This document shows positions 1-9,257 of a stretch of DNA of 64,000 nt, one piece after another. Location of the stretch: the NCBI GenBank assembly GCA_963847965.1, contig CAWKCG010000006.1, positions 62,001-126,000 of the forward strand, given 5' to 3'. The translations under genes and the position numbers were made by a program. Position 1 is the first letter of the stretch; every line of letters begins with the position of its first letter. Source of the DNA: Palsa-504 sp963847965. Its GTDB lineage: Bacteria > Actinomycetota > Actinomycetes > Streptosporangiales > Streptosporangiaceae. The notes beneath the pieces are model-generated. The model saw only the letters and a program-made list of their open reading frames with translations. It had not been told where the DNA came from and ran no database searches.

Positions 1-273
1 CTGCGGGCCCTGGACTTCATGCGCGACAAGGTGCCCGGGGTGCACGTGCCCGACGAGGTTTACCGCAGGCTGCGGGGCGTCCCGGCCGACCGGACCGCCG
101 CCGAGGGCACGCGGCTGGCCGCGGAGATCGTCGAGCAGGTGCGCGAGATCCAGGGCGTGGCCGGGGTGCACCTGCTGGTCGCCGGGAACGAGCGGGTGGT
201 CCCGGACATCCTGGACGGGGCCGGCCTGGGCGCCGCAGGGTCAGCCGGGTCGGAGGCGCACGATGGACGTTGA
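1..273 (+). CDS. Methylenetetrahydrofolate reductase-like protein, C-terminal part (5' end outside window)
   Basis: The frame is open from base 1 to a TGA at 271-273, so only about the last 90 residues are present. The segment PGVHVPDEVYRRL followed by AAEGTRLAAEIV and GVAGVHLLV matches the end of MetF-type flavoproteins, where the last barrel strands carry a GVAGVHL-like segment. Such enzymes reduce 5,10-methylene-THF to 5-methyl-THF, the methyl donor for methionine synthase. The next gene starts 11 bases before this stop, and MetE-like and MetK genes follow, which fits a one-carbon/SAM operon. The N-terminal active-site residues lie outside the window, so the assignment rests on the tail and the context. 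Confidence 0.7.
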   Translation: MRALDFMRDKVPGVHVPDEVYRRLRGVPADRTAAEGTRLAAEIVEQVREIQGVAGVHLLVAGNERVVPDILDGAGLGAAGSAGSEAHDGR

Positions 274-1693
274 CCTGCGGCCGGTCAAGAAGCTGCGGGA
301 ATCCGCTGCGGCCCGGGCCGCGATCGGCCCGATCATCGAGGCGGTGTGCGCCTCGCCCGCCGACCTGTCCCGGCTGCGGGTGGTCTGCGACTGGATCCAG
401 TACCGGAGCAACTTCCGCGACGTCGTGGTGAGCAGGCCGATCGGGACCACGGACGTCGAGATCGCGGTCGACCTGCGCCGCTGCGGCGACGTTGACCTCG
501 ATGACCTGGCCGGGCGCGTCAAGCAGGCGCTGTCCGACCAGGCGGGGCTGGCCCTCGAGCCGTGGGTGCCCGGGCGGGACAGCTGCATCTGGCGGTTCAA
601 CGCGCTGTACTGGCAGGCGCTGTCGGTCTGGGAGCAGGCTACCGGGCGCGAGTACGAGCAGTCACTGCCCGGCGGCGAGAGCGACGCGCGGAACACCGAG
701 GCGGCCCAGGAGCTCATCCTGGAGCTCTTCCGGCTCTGGGACGACCTCGACGCGCGCCGCGCGCTGCCTGACGAGCTGTACGTGCTCGAACTCGGCGTCG
801 GGAACGGGAACCAGGCGCGCACCTGGCTGGACGAGTTCGTCAGGCTCGACCAGCGCCACGGGCGCGACTACTACCGCAGGCTGCGCTACCTCATGGGCGA
901 CTACTCGCCCCACGTCCTGGAACGGGCGCGCCAGGCCGTCGCCCACCACGGCGAGCGGGTCAGCGCGCTGGTCCTCGAGGCCACCCGCCCTTCGGTCACG
1001 CTCGGCTTCCTGGCCGGCAAGGCGTTCCTGGTCTACATCTCCAACGTGTACGACAACCTGCCGACCGACGAGGTGGCCTTCATCCACGGGCGCACCTACC
1101 AGGTCGAGACGCAGGCCTTCCTCGGCGATGAGGACGCCAGCCTCATCGCGGAGCAGTTCGCCACTAGCCGGGCTGGTCTCGGGCCGCTGATCGACCGGCT
1201 GCTGCGGATCGGGCCCGAGCTGCTCAGCGAGTCCGCCCCCGCGCAGTTCGCCGACCCCGGTCAGGCCGTCTCCTTCTGGCAGGCGGTGTGGGACGCGCTC
1301 CGGCTGCGGGAACGGTACACCCCGCTGGAGGGCCTGGACAGGTACCAGGTCACCCCCGCGCTGACCGGCGAGATCCTGCGGTCGCTGCTCGAGGCCGAGG
1401 GCGACGTCCGGATGCACGTCAGCAACGGCGCGGTGGCCAGCTTCACCGGGACGCTGCCGCTGCTGCACCCGTTCGGCCGGGTGCAGTGCCACGACCTGTT
1501 CCTGACCGGCCGCCAGCAGTACCGCACCGGGTTCTACGGCCCGGGCAAGTACGACGGTTCCGTGGTCAACTGGGTCAACGGGCCGCTGCTCCAGCAGGTC
1601 GCGAGCCGGCGGGGGTTCGGCGTCGAGTTCACGCCGTTCCGCCAGCGGACCGGCTCGAACATCACCACGCTCACCGCGCAGGCCAGGGACTAG
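263..1693 (+). CDS. SAM-dependent methyltransferase of unassigned function in a one-carbon operon
   Basis: A 476-residue protein starts at an ATG that overlaps the end of the MetF-like gene. Residues about 172-184 read YVLELGVGNGNQA, a class I methyltransferase motif I (SAM-binding glycine loop). An acidic region with GDYSPHVLERARQ follows, as in MidA-like enzymes. The first 170 residues and the last 200 (including TGFYGPGKYDGSVVNW) match no family I can name. It lies between MetF-like and MetE-like genes and upstream of metK, so it could be the SAM consumer that the cassette serves. Its acceptor may be a small molecule or a protein and cannot be inferred. The reading frame is intact over its whole length. 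Confidence 0.7.
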   Translation: MDVDLRPVKKLRESAAARAAIGPIIEAVCASPADLSRLRVVCDWIQYRSNFRDVVVSRPIGTTDVEIAVDLRRCGDVDLDDLAGRVKQALSDQAGLALEPWVPGRDSCIWRFNALYWQALSVWEQATGREYEQSLPGGESDARNTEAAQELILELFRLWDDLDARRALPDELYVLELGVGNGNQARTWLDEFVRLDQRHGRDYYRRLRYLMGDYSPHVLERARQAVAHHGERVSALVLEATRPSVTLGFLAGKAFLVYISNVYDNLPTDEVAFIHGRTYQVETQAFLGDEDASLIAEQFATSRAGLGPLIDRLLRIGPELLSESAPAQFADPGQAVSFWQAVWDALRLRERYTPLEGLDRYQVTPALTGEILRSLLEAEGDVRMHVSNGAVASFTGTLPLLHPFGRVQCHDLFLTGRQQYRTGFYGPGKYDGSVVNWVNGPLLQQVASRRGFGVEFTPFRQRTGSNITTLTAQARD

Positions 1694-1695
1694 CC

Positions 1696-2801
1696 ATGGT
1701 GCTCCTCCCGACCACCGTGGTGGGCTCGTACTCGGTGCCGGAATGGCTGGAGCGGCTGAAGACCGAGTACTACCAGCGCAGGATCAGCGCGCAGCACCTC
1801 GCCGAGATCCACGAGGTCGCCATCAAGGCAGCGGTCAAGGACCAGGAACTGGCCGGCATCGACATCGTCTCCGACGGTGAGCTGCGCCGGGACAACGACG
1901 TCGACTATTTCCTGGCCAGGATCCCCGGCGTGCACATCCCGCAGCGCGCCAAGACCGACTACTTCGACTACTACGATGCGGAGGTCACCAGGCCGCTGCC
2001 CGAGGCGCCCAAGCCGACCGAGCCGCCCGAGCCGCCCGGGCTCGGCCTGGCCGACGACTTCCGGTTCACCCGCCAGCTCACCGACCGGCCGGTCAAGTTC
2101 TCCTTCACCGGCCCCTTCTCGCTATCCCGCCGGATCCGCGACGACGCCTACCCCGATCCAGGCGACCTGGTGCGAGCGCTGGCCCGCAGGCTCAACGCGG
2201 AGGCCAGGGAGCTCGCCGAGGCCGCGCCGGCCTGCTGCAGATCGACGAGCCGTTCCTGGCCGGCTACCCGGAACAGGTCGAGCTCGCGGTGGAGGCGGTC
2301 AACATCGTCGTGGACGGCGTGGCCGCGACCTGGGCGCTGCACGTGTGCTACGGGAACAGGTACGCGCGCCCGTCCTGGGAGGGGCATTACGACTTCCTGT
2401 TCCCCGCGGTGAAGGCCGCGCGGGTCGACCAGATCGTCCTCGAATTCGCCCGCAAGGGCCTGGATGACCTGCGGCTGATCCGGCAGCACGACTGGGACAG
2501 GTGGCTCGGTCTCGGCGTGATCGACGTCAAGACCTCGGTGGTCGAGTCGCCCGAGCTGGTGGCGTCCCGGATCAGGCGCGCGCTGGAGTACGTGCCGGCC
2601 GATCGGCTGATGATCAACCCGGACTGCGGGCTGCGGCACCTGGCGCCCGACGTGGCCAGGCAGAAGCTGCGCGCGATGGTGGCCGGCGCCGCGGCGGTCC
2701 GCGCCGAGCTCGGCTCAACCGCGTCCGAACCCCTGCCTGCCGCATCGGAACCAGGCCCACCACCTACCCCACCGGAATCCCGGGAAGGCGGCACGACATG
2801 A
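1696..2801 (+). pseudogene. Core MetE-like methionine synthase, frameshifted
   Basis: The gene begins two bases after the methyltransferase stop with MVLLPTTVVGSYSVPEWL, typical of the MetE C-terminal catalytic fold. About 530 bases in, near 2227, the frame moves from GEARELAEAAP-type coding into the frame that carries LLQIDEPFLAGYPEQVE. Restoring one G (GCCGC to GCCGGC) joins both halves into about 368 residues, the size of stand-alone core MetE proteins. All expected zinc ligands are visible in the joined protein: the H and C of ALHVCYGN, the E of IVLEFARKG and the C of NPDCGL. The lesion is either a recent deletion or a base-call error. The tail (PGPPPTPPE) is low complexity. The stop overlaps the metK start. 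Confidence 0.75.
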
Positions 2802-3999
2802 GCGATGGCTTCCTGTTCACCTCGGAATCGGTGACCGAGGGCCACCCGGACAAGGTAGCCGACCAGATCTCCGACGCGATCGTGGACGCCGCGCTGGCCG
2901 CCGATCCTGAGTCGCGCGTCGCGGTGGAGACGCTGCTGACCACGGGGCTGGTCGTGCTGGCGGGCGAGATCACCACCACCGCGGTCCTCGACTTCGCCGC
3001 GATCGCCCGCCGGGTGATCTGCGAGATCGGCTACGACACCGGGGACTTCGGCTTCGACGGCAACGTGGTCGGCGTGATCACGGCGCTGGACAAGCAGTCG
3101 CCCGACATCGCCCGCGGGGTGACGGCGTCGCACGACGCGCGCATCGAAGGCAGCACCGACCCGTTCGACGCCGCGGGCGCGGGGGATCAGGGCATGATGT
3201 TCGGCTACGCGACCAGCGAGACGCCGGAGCTGATGCCGATGCCGATCATGCTGGCGCACAAGCTGGCGCGGCGGCTCGCCCAGGTCCGCCGCGACGGGCT
3301 GCTGCCCTACCTGCGGCCGGACGGCAAGACCCAGGTCACGGTGCGCTACGACGCCGAAGGCCGGCCTGCGGAGTAGAGAAGGTGCTCATCTCCACCCAGC
3401 ACGAGGACGGCGTGGAGGCGAAGCTCCCCGATGCGCTGTGGGAACAGGTGGTGACGCAGGCGCTGCCGCCGGACCTGTACGACGCCGCCTCGCTGCGCAG
3501 GCAGTTCTACGTCAACCCGACCGGGCGGTTCGTGATCGGCGGGCCGGTCGGCGACACCGGGCTGACCGGCCGCAAGATCATCGTCGACACGTACGGCGGG
3601 TTCGCCAGGCACGGCGGCGGCGCCTTCTCGGGCAAGGACCCCACCAAGGTGGACAGGTCGGCTTCCTACGCCGCGCGGCACGTGGCCAAGAACATCGTGG
3701 CGGCCGGGCTCGCCGACCGGGTGGAGGTCCAGGTGGCCTACGCGATCGGGGTGGCCAGGCCGCTGTCCCTGCTCGTGGAGACGTTCGGCACGGAGAAGAT
3801 CAGCCGGGCCGCGATCGCCGCCCTGGTGCGTGACCACTTCGACCTGCGCCCGGCCGCCCTGGTCCAGAACCTGGACCTGCGCCGCCCCATCTACCGACGG
3901 ACCGCGGCCTACGGGCACTTCGGCCGCGACGAGCCCGGGTTCACCTGGGAGTACACCGACCAGGCCGCCATTCTCCGTCGCGCGGCCGGGCTCGGCTAG
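2798..3999 (+). pseudogene. metK: S-adenosylmethionine synthetase (MetK), frameshifted
   Basis: It makes SAM from methionine and ATP. The first half (2798-3376) contains GHPDKVADQISDA, the methionine/ATP-binding start of MetK, and GAGDQGMMFGYATSE. It stops at a TAG at 3374-3376, after VRYDAEGRPAE. The frame one base away continues with VEKVLISTQH and then GGPVGDTGLTGRK and GGGAFSGKDPTKVDRSA, the phosphate-loop signatures. Adding one G at about 3374 (GAGTAG to GAGGTAG) restores a 401-residue protein of normal length. No other damage is seen, which argues for a very recent lesion or a sequencing error. MetK is normally essential, so another copy elsewhere is expected if the lesion is real. Confidence 0.85.
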
Positions 4000-4197
4000 C
4001 CCCTCTCCGCCGCGAGGCCGGGCCCGCGCCCGCGCCTTGTGGTCTGGCTCAGGAACCGGCCGAGCTTATTTGGGGATCGCGTCATTGTTCCGCTCCGTCT
4101 TTCATGGAAATCTCCGCCTAAGCGTGAAATGAGCGGAGCTTTTGGCTGCCCGAAGTGCCCGAAGTACCGAAGGCCGCCGAAATGAGAGGGGCCGCGA

Positions 4198-5229
4198 GTG
4201 CTGGCCGCAGTGACCAGATCACCTGGCGAGATGGTGATCGAGGACGTTCCCGATTCGGGACCTGCCCGTGCCGGGAACGTTATCGTCCGGCCGGAGGCGG
4301 TCGGTATCTGCGGCTCGGACTTCCACCTGTATTCCGGGGATGTCGGCGCACTTTCCGGCGTGCGCGACTTCTATCCGCGGATCCAGGGCCACGAGGTGTC
4401 CGCAGTGGTCGATGATCCCGGGGACGCGGGAGCGGTCGCTAAGGGCGAGCGCGTCGCGATCTGGCCGCTGCTGCCGTGCGGCGCCTGTTACCCCTGCCGG
4501 GCCGGGCGGCCCAACGTGTGCGTCTCATTCCGGCTGGTCGGCGTGCACCTCGACGGGGGCCTCGCCGAACGCCTGGAGGTGCCCGCGACGGCGGTCTTCC
4601 CCACGGGCGGCCTGGATCCCGACTGCACGACGTTCGTCGAGCCTGCCTCGGTGGCCGTGCACGCCCTGGCCCGCGGCCGGCTGCGGGCGGGGGAGCAGGT
4701 GGTCGTGTTCGGCGCGGGCCCGATCGGCCTGGCCACGGTGCTCGCGGCGGCGGACGCGGGCGCGCGGGTCCTGGCCATCGATCCCCTCGCAGGCCGCCGC
4801 GACCTGGCCAAGCGGCTCGGCGCCGAGCGCGTGGCCTGGGCGTCCCCCGCCGGGCTGCTCGAATCGGCCAGGGACTGGACCGGCGGCGAAGGGCCGCCGG
4901 TCGTGGTCGAGACGAGCGGCGAGACCAGCGTCCTGCCGCAGGCCATCGAGATGGTCTCCGCGGCCGGCCGGGCCGTGGTCGTCGGCATGTCGTCGGGCAC
5001 CGCGGAGCTGCGCCCCGGTGCCTTCCCGGAAAAGGAAATTGACGTTATCGGCTCCAGTTGCGCGACAGCCGAAGATTTCCGTAATGCGGTGCGGCTGGTA
5101 TCGGCCCATAGCGCATCCCTCACCGCGCTCTTCTCGCATCATTTCCCGCTAGAGCATGCGACGGAGGCATTCGAATTCGCAATGAAACGGCCGCAGGACG
5201 CGATAAAAATCGTGGTGACCGTCAATTAA
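4198..5229 (+). CDS. Zinc-dependent MDR alcohol/polyol dehydrogenase
   Basis: A 343-residue medium-chain dehydrogenase. Catalytic zinc ligands are visible as C38 (in VGICGSDFH) and H65-E66 (GHE). The structural zinc lobe is the Cys series at about 94, 97, 100 and 108 (LPCGACYPCRAGRPNVC). The Rossmann glycine motif is FGAGPIGLA near residue 172. The arrangement resembles sorbitol, threonine or L-gulonate dehydrogenases, but the substrate is unknown. The GTG start follows a GAGAGGGG ribosome-binding site at about 4184-4191. The first and last parts of the gene use more A/T-ending codons than neighbours, which hints at separate ancestry. It precedes a solute ABC transporter and may process the imported compound. 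Confidence 0.8.
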   Translation: MLAAVTRSPGEMVIEDVPDSGPARAGNVIVRPEAVGICGSDFHLYSGDVGALSGVRDFYPRIQGHEVSAVVDDPGDAGAVAKGERVAIWPLLPCGACYPCRAGRPNVCVSFRLVGVHLDGGLAERLEVPATAVFPTGGLDPDCTTFVEPASVAVHALARGRLRAGEQVVVFGAGPIGLATVLAAADAGARVLAIDPLAGRRDLAKRLGAERVAWASPAGLLESARDWTGGEGPPVVVETSGETSVLPQAIEMVSAAGRAVVVGMSSGTAELRPGAFPEKEIDVIGSSCATAEDFRNAVRLVSAHSASLTALFSHHFPLEHATEAFEFAMKRPQDAIKIVVTVN

Positions 5230-5263
5230 AGGCACCTGATAATCACTGCCCCGAGGGGGAGAG

Positions 5264-6637
5264 ATGAACAGAGGAATACACGCGCCGTCGGCGCGGATGT
5301 TGATCGCCGCAGCTGGCGTGGCCGTCCTGGCCGCCGCCGGATGCAGCAGCAGTAGTAGCAGCAGCACCAGCAGCACTACGACGACCCCGACGGCCGCGAG
5401 TTCGTCGGCCGCGGCAGCCGCCCCGGTGGTTAACACCTCGGCGTGCGGCACCAAGCCCGGCGTGGCCGCCACCGGCACGCCGATCGCGCTCGGCGGGATC
5501 GTCACCGACCAGCCGGGCACGTCGTTCACCGACATCGCGAACATGGCGGCCGCCTACTTCGCCTGCGTGAACGCCAACGGCGGCATCAACGGCCACCCGA
5601 TCAAGTACTACATCGAGACCGAGCAGACCAACCCGACGCAGATCGCGGCCGACGCCAAGCAGCTCGTGGATACCGATCACGTGGTCGGGATCGTCGGCAA
5701 CACGTCCATCATCGAGTGCGCGGTCGATACCCCGTACTGGGCCAAGCTCGGCTACTACGTCATCGGCTCGGGCATCGCCTCCCAGTGCTGGGGGACGCCG
5801 AACAACATCACGGTCAACATGGGGCCGCGCTACAGCTCCGACGGGGCCGTGCAGTACGCGATCTCGCAGCACGTGTCCAAGATCGTCTTTGACCAGTCGA
5901 ACGTCCCGGGCACCGGGTACATCGCCGCGGGGCCGAACGCCCTGGCCAAGGCGGCCGGCGTGCCGATCACGGACCTGACCGAGAACGTGCCGATCTCCGA
6001 CGCCGACTCCGTCGCGATCAAGGAAGTCGACGACGCGGGACCGAACGGCGCCGTGGTACTCAACTTCACCCCGCCGGAGGCGCTGGTCATCCTGAAGGCG
6101 GCGCAGACGCTGAACATAGAGGACCACGTCAAGCTGTGGGGTTGCTCGACGCCGTGCAACACCGACTTCCTGGCTCAGTCGCTCGGCCCGAAGTGGAACG
6201 ACAAGCTGTTCGTCAACGCCGAACTCGCGCCGCCCGACTCGACGAACACCCCGACGATGAACCTGTACAAGGCCATCCTGGCGCAGTACGGCAAGGCGGT
6301 CTCCGGCGGCATCGGCAGCTTCAGCCAGATGGGCTTCACCGAGGCTGAGATCGCGGTGCACGCGCTGGAATCGATCACCAGCGGGACGTACACCGTGGCC
6401 ACCGTCAACGCCGCGTTCAAGGCGGTGGCGAACTACAACACCGGGATGTTGTGCCAGCTCTGGACCTTCGGCAACTACCCCTTCCACATCGCGAACAACG
6501 AGGACTACACGGTCACCCCGGACAACGGCAAGATGGTGCAGGCGCAGGGCTGCACGCTGATCTCGTCGATCGATCCGCAGATCGCCGCGTACCGCGCTGA
6601 CGCGGGCACGGCGGCGCTGGCACCAGTGGCGCCGTAA
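5264..6637 (+). CDS. ABC transporter substrate-binding lipoprotein, branched-chain amino acid type
   Basis: A 457-residue lipoprotein with a typical signal peptide: positive residues near the start, then AAGVAVLAAAGCSSS, so Cys27 is the predicted lipidated residue. A serine/threonine-rich tether with an SSSSSTSSTTTT-like run follows. The mature part has the Peripla_BP_6 (LivJ) layout, with PIALGGIVTDQPG near its start. Ligands of this family include branched-chain amino acids, amides, urea and aromatic acids, so the substrate is open. It heads the transporter genes that follow within 10 bases. The RBS GGGGGAGAG lies just upstream of the ATG. Confidence 0.88.
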   Translation: MNRGIHAPSARMLIAAAGVAVLAAAGCSSSSSSSTSSTTTTPTAASSSAAAAAPVVNTSACGTKPGVAATGTPIALGGIVTDQPGTSFTDIANMAAAYFACVNANGGINGHPIKYYIETEQTNPTQIAADAKQLVDTDHVVGIVGNTSIIECAVDTPYWAKLGYYVIGSGIASQCWGTPNNITVNMGPRYSSDGAVQYAISQHVSKIVFDQSNVPGTGYIAAGPNALAKAAGVPITDLTENVPISDADSVAIKEVDDAGPNGAVVLNFTPPEALVILKAAQTLNIEDHVKLWGCSTPCNTDFLAQSLGPKWNDKLFVNAELAPPDSTNTPTMNLYKAILAQYGKAVSGGIGSFSQMGFTEAEIAVHALESITSGTYTVATVNAAFKAVANYNTGMLCQLWTFGNYPFHIANNEDYTVTPDNGKMVQAQGCTLISSIDPQIAAYRADAGTAALAPVAP

Positions 6638-6646
6638 AGTCAGGCC

Positions 6647-7540
6647 ATGCCCCCCTGGTCCGACTTCGAGCCCTTTATCGTGAGCGGCCTGGCCCTGGGC
6701 GGGGTGTATGCCCTGTCCGGGGTCGGGCTGGTCGTGCTCTACCGGGCCACGGGCGTGCTGTACCTGGCCTTCGGCGCGGTCGGCGCGATGGGCGCGCTGA
6801 TCGCGTGGTCGCTGGGCCAGGCCGGCGCGCCCGGGTGGCTCACCTGGCTGGTCTGCATCGCCGTAGCCGCGCTCATCACGCTCGGCTACGGCCTGCTGTT
6901 CGGCCCGCCGCTGTCCAGGCGGGAGCCGCTGGTCAAGGCGGTGGCCACGCTCGGCCTGACCCTCGTCCTGTACGGCGTGATGGATCTGCTGTGGACGACC
7001 AGCGGCGGTGAGGCCCGCTCGATCACGCTGCCCACCGACAACAGCGGCTTCTCGGTCGCCTCGATCCAGGTGGACTGGACGCAGGTGATCGGGCTCGCGG
7101 CCGGCGTGGTCATCACGGTGGCCGCTGCGGCGTTCCTGCGGTACACCAAGCTCGGCACGGCGATGCGCGCGATGGCCAACGACCGCGAGATCACCGCCAC
7201 CCTGGGCGTGCCGGTCAGGAAGGTGGAGGCCGCGGCCTGGCTCGGCTGCGGGGTGCTCGCCGGCGTGGCCGGCCTGCTCCTCGCCGATATGGTCGCGCTC
7301 GACGCCACGACCCTCACGTTCCTGGTGGTCTCGTCGCTGGCCGCCGTCCTGATCGCCAGGCTGCGCTCGATCGCGCTCACGTTCGCGGCCGCGATCGTGA
7401 TCGGCCTGGTGCACGACCTGATCACCCCCATCACCTCGCTGACCAACTACCGCGACATGACCCCGTTCGTGCTCGCCGCCGTCGCGCTGCTCGTGGTCTC
7501 GCGCCGGCAGGTCATGTCCCGGTCCCGCGAGGAGGCGTAG
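6647..7540 (+). CDS. ABC transporter permease, LivH family
   Basis: A 297-residue integral membrane protein with about eight hydrophobic segments. It begins with FIVSGLALGGVYALSGVGLV, the usual LivH opening. The cytoplasmic loop with KLGTAMRAMANDREITATLG and the following gly-rich region is the EAA-like coupling helix contacting the ATPases. The stop TAG overlaps the GTG of the next permease, so the two are probably translationally coupled. The protein forms half of the membrane channel for the substrate delivered by the upstream lipoprotein. Confidence 0.88.
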   Translation: MPPWSDFEPFIVSGLALGGVYALSGVGLVVLYRATGVLYLAFGAVGAMGALIAWSLGQAGAPGWLTWLVCIAVAALITLGYGLLFGPPLSRREPLVKAVATLGLTLVLYGVMDLLWTTSGGEARSITLPTDNSGFSVASIQVDWTQVIGLAAGVVITVAAAAFLRYTKLGTAMRAMANDREITATLGVPVRKVEAAAWLGCGVLAGVAGLLLADMVALDATTLTFLVVSSLAAVLIARLRSIALTFAAAIVIGLVHDLITPITSLTNYRDMTPFVLAAVALLVVSRRQVMSRSREEA

Positions 7541-8553
7541 TGCGCATCCGGGCGGCGGTGATCGTGGCGCTGCTGCTGTTCGTGCTGTTCGGGATACCGC
7601 AGCTGTTCAGCCTCTACTACGTCGACACGATGACCGAGGTCGCCATCTATTCGATCGTCGCGCTCGGGCTCGGCGTGCTGGTCGGCCGCGTCGGGCTGGT
7701 CTCGCTCGGCCAGGTCGCGGTGCTCGCGATCGGCGCCTGGACGGCGGCGAGGCTGCTGTTCGCCACCACCCAGCCCTACCCGGTGGTGCTGATCGAGGCG
7801 GGCCTGATCACGATGGTGGCCGGCGTGGTGATCGGGCTGCCCGCGCTGCGGCTGCGCGGCCTGTACCTGGCGCTGATCACGCTGATGCTGGCCGGCGCGA
7901 TCACGGTCGTGCTCGACACGATCAACTTCCCCAACGGCGGCAGCGGCTTCCTCGGCTACAACGGCAGCGCGATCACTCCGCCCGCGATCAGGCTGCCGAG
8001 CATCGCGGCGGCCGATAAGCCCTACTTCCAGTACTCGGTGGTGGTCGCCATCGTGATGTTCCTGCTGGTGTTCGCGCACATCCGGACGCGGCCCGGCCGG
8101 GCCTGGGCGGCGATCAGGCAGAGCGAGCCCGCCGCGCTCGCCACGGGGATCAACATCACGCTGTACAAGCTGTGGGCGCTGGCGCTGGCGTCGTTCGTCA
8201 CCGGCGTGGCCGGCGGCCTGCTGGCCGGCGCCTCCCACTACCTGTACTCGATCGACTTCCCCGCCCAGAATTCGATCATCCTGCTCGCGGTGGTGCTGAT
8301 GGGCGGGGTCTACAGCATGTGGGGGGCGGTGGTGGCGGCGCTGCTCTACCAGTTCCTGCCCGCCCTGCTGCAGAACTGGGGCGTCTCGGCCGACTGGCTG
8401 ACGATCCTGTTCGGGCTCGGCGTGCTCCTGACGCTGTGGACGGCGCCGGGTGGGCTGGCCGATCAGACGCCGAAGGACCTGGCCCGCCTCGGCGGGCTCC
8501 TGCGCCGCCGGCTCGCCCGGGCCCCGGCGCCGGCCGGGGGTGATCCGCCGTGA
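7540..8553 (+). CDS. ABC transporter permease, LivM family
   Basis: A 337-residue membrane protein with many hydrophobic helices. YSIVALGLGVLVGRVGLVSLG near residue 38 is the typical LivM region, and TRPGRAWAAIRQSEPAA forms the coupling loop. Its GTG start overlaps the stop of the LivH gene and its own stop overlaps the start of the ATPase gene. The last 40 residues are arginine- and proline-rich and presumably cytoplasmic. It is the second half of the import channel. Confidence 0.88.
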   Translation: MRIRAAVIVALLLFVLFGIPQLFSLYYVDTMTEVAIYSIVALGLGVLVGRVGLVSLGQVAVLAIGAWTAARLLFATTQPYPVVLIEAGLITMVAGVVIGLPALRLRGLYLALITLMLAGAITVVLDTINFPNGGSGFLGYNGSAITPPAIRLPSIAAADKPYFQYSVVVAIVMFLLVFAHIRTRPGRAWAAIRQSEPAALATGINITLYKLWALALASFVTGVAGGLLAGASHYLYSIDFPAQNSIILLAVVLMGGVYSMWGAVVAALLYQFLPALLQNWGVSADWLTILFGLGVLLTLWTAPGGLADQTPKDLARLGGLLRRRLARAPAPAGGDPP

Positions 8554-9257
8554 TCGAGGTGAACGGCCTGACCGTCCGCTTCGGCGGCGTCACCTCACTC
8601 GATGACATGAGCCTGGTCTTCGAGCCGGGCACCTGCGGGCTGATCGGGCCGAACGGCGCGGGCAAGACCACGTTCCTCAACGTGCTGAGCGGGTTCATCA
8701 GGCCCGCCGGCGGGACGGTCCGCGCCTTCGGGGTAGACCTACTATCGATGGCTCATTTCCGTCGCGCGCGGTGGGGGGTGCGCCGCACGTTCCAGACCGA
8801 GCAGGCGATCGAGGAACTGTCGGTGTTCGACAACGTTGCGATCGTGCACGAGCACTCCGCGCTGGGCCGCGCCGCCCGCCGCCAGGACGTGCTGGACGCG
8901 ATCGGATTCGTCGGGCTCGACGCCTCGCCCGCCGCCAGGGTCGGCACGCTCGGGGCCGGGCAGCGCCGCCTAGTCGAGGTCGCGCGCGCGGTCGTCGGCC
9001 GGCCGCGCCTGGTGCTGCTCGACGAGCCCGCCGCCGGGCTGCCCGACGAGGAGACCCGTCACCTCGGCGAGGTCATCCGCCGCATCCCCGAGCACACCGG
9101 GGCGCTGACGATCCTGGTCGACCACGACATGAGCCTGGTCTCGGCCTGCTGCGAGACCACCGCGGTCCTCGACTTCGGCAAGCTGATCGCCTCCGGCCCG
9201 ACCGCGGCCGTGCTCCGCAACGACGACGTGATCCGCGCCTACCTGGGGGTGGCATGA
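8550..9257 (+). CDS. ABC transporter ATP-binding protein, LivG family
   Basis: A 235-residue ATPase. Walker A is GPNGAGKTT at residues 33-41, the signature is the variant LGAGQRRLVEVARA rather than LSGGQ, and Walker B is LVLLDEPAAGL. It is coupled by overlap to the permease before it and the LivF gene after it. GTG is chosen as the start because it lies in the GTGA overlap and leaves the first beta strand (EVNGLTVRFGG) complete. Confidence 0.88.
   Translation: MIEVNGLTVRFGGVTSLDDMSLVFEPGTCGLIGPNGAGKTTFLNVLSGFIRPAGGTVRAFGVDLLSMAHFRRARWGVRRTFQTEQAIEELSVFDNVAIVHEHSALGRAARRQDVLDAIGFVGLDASPAARVGTLGAGQRRLVEVARAVVGRPRLVLLDEPAAGLPDEETRHLGEVIRRIPEHTGALTILVDHDMSLVSACCETTAVLDFGKLIASGPTAAVLRNDDVIRAYLGVA

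Noticed and set aside
5243..7414. A 723-residue - strand frame opposite the livJ/livH-like genes
   Set aside because: It is a composition artefact of high-GC DNA. The + strand genes have clear families, and the - frame is Arg/Gly/His-rich without domains.
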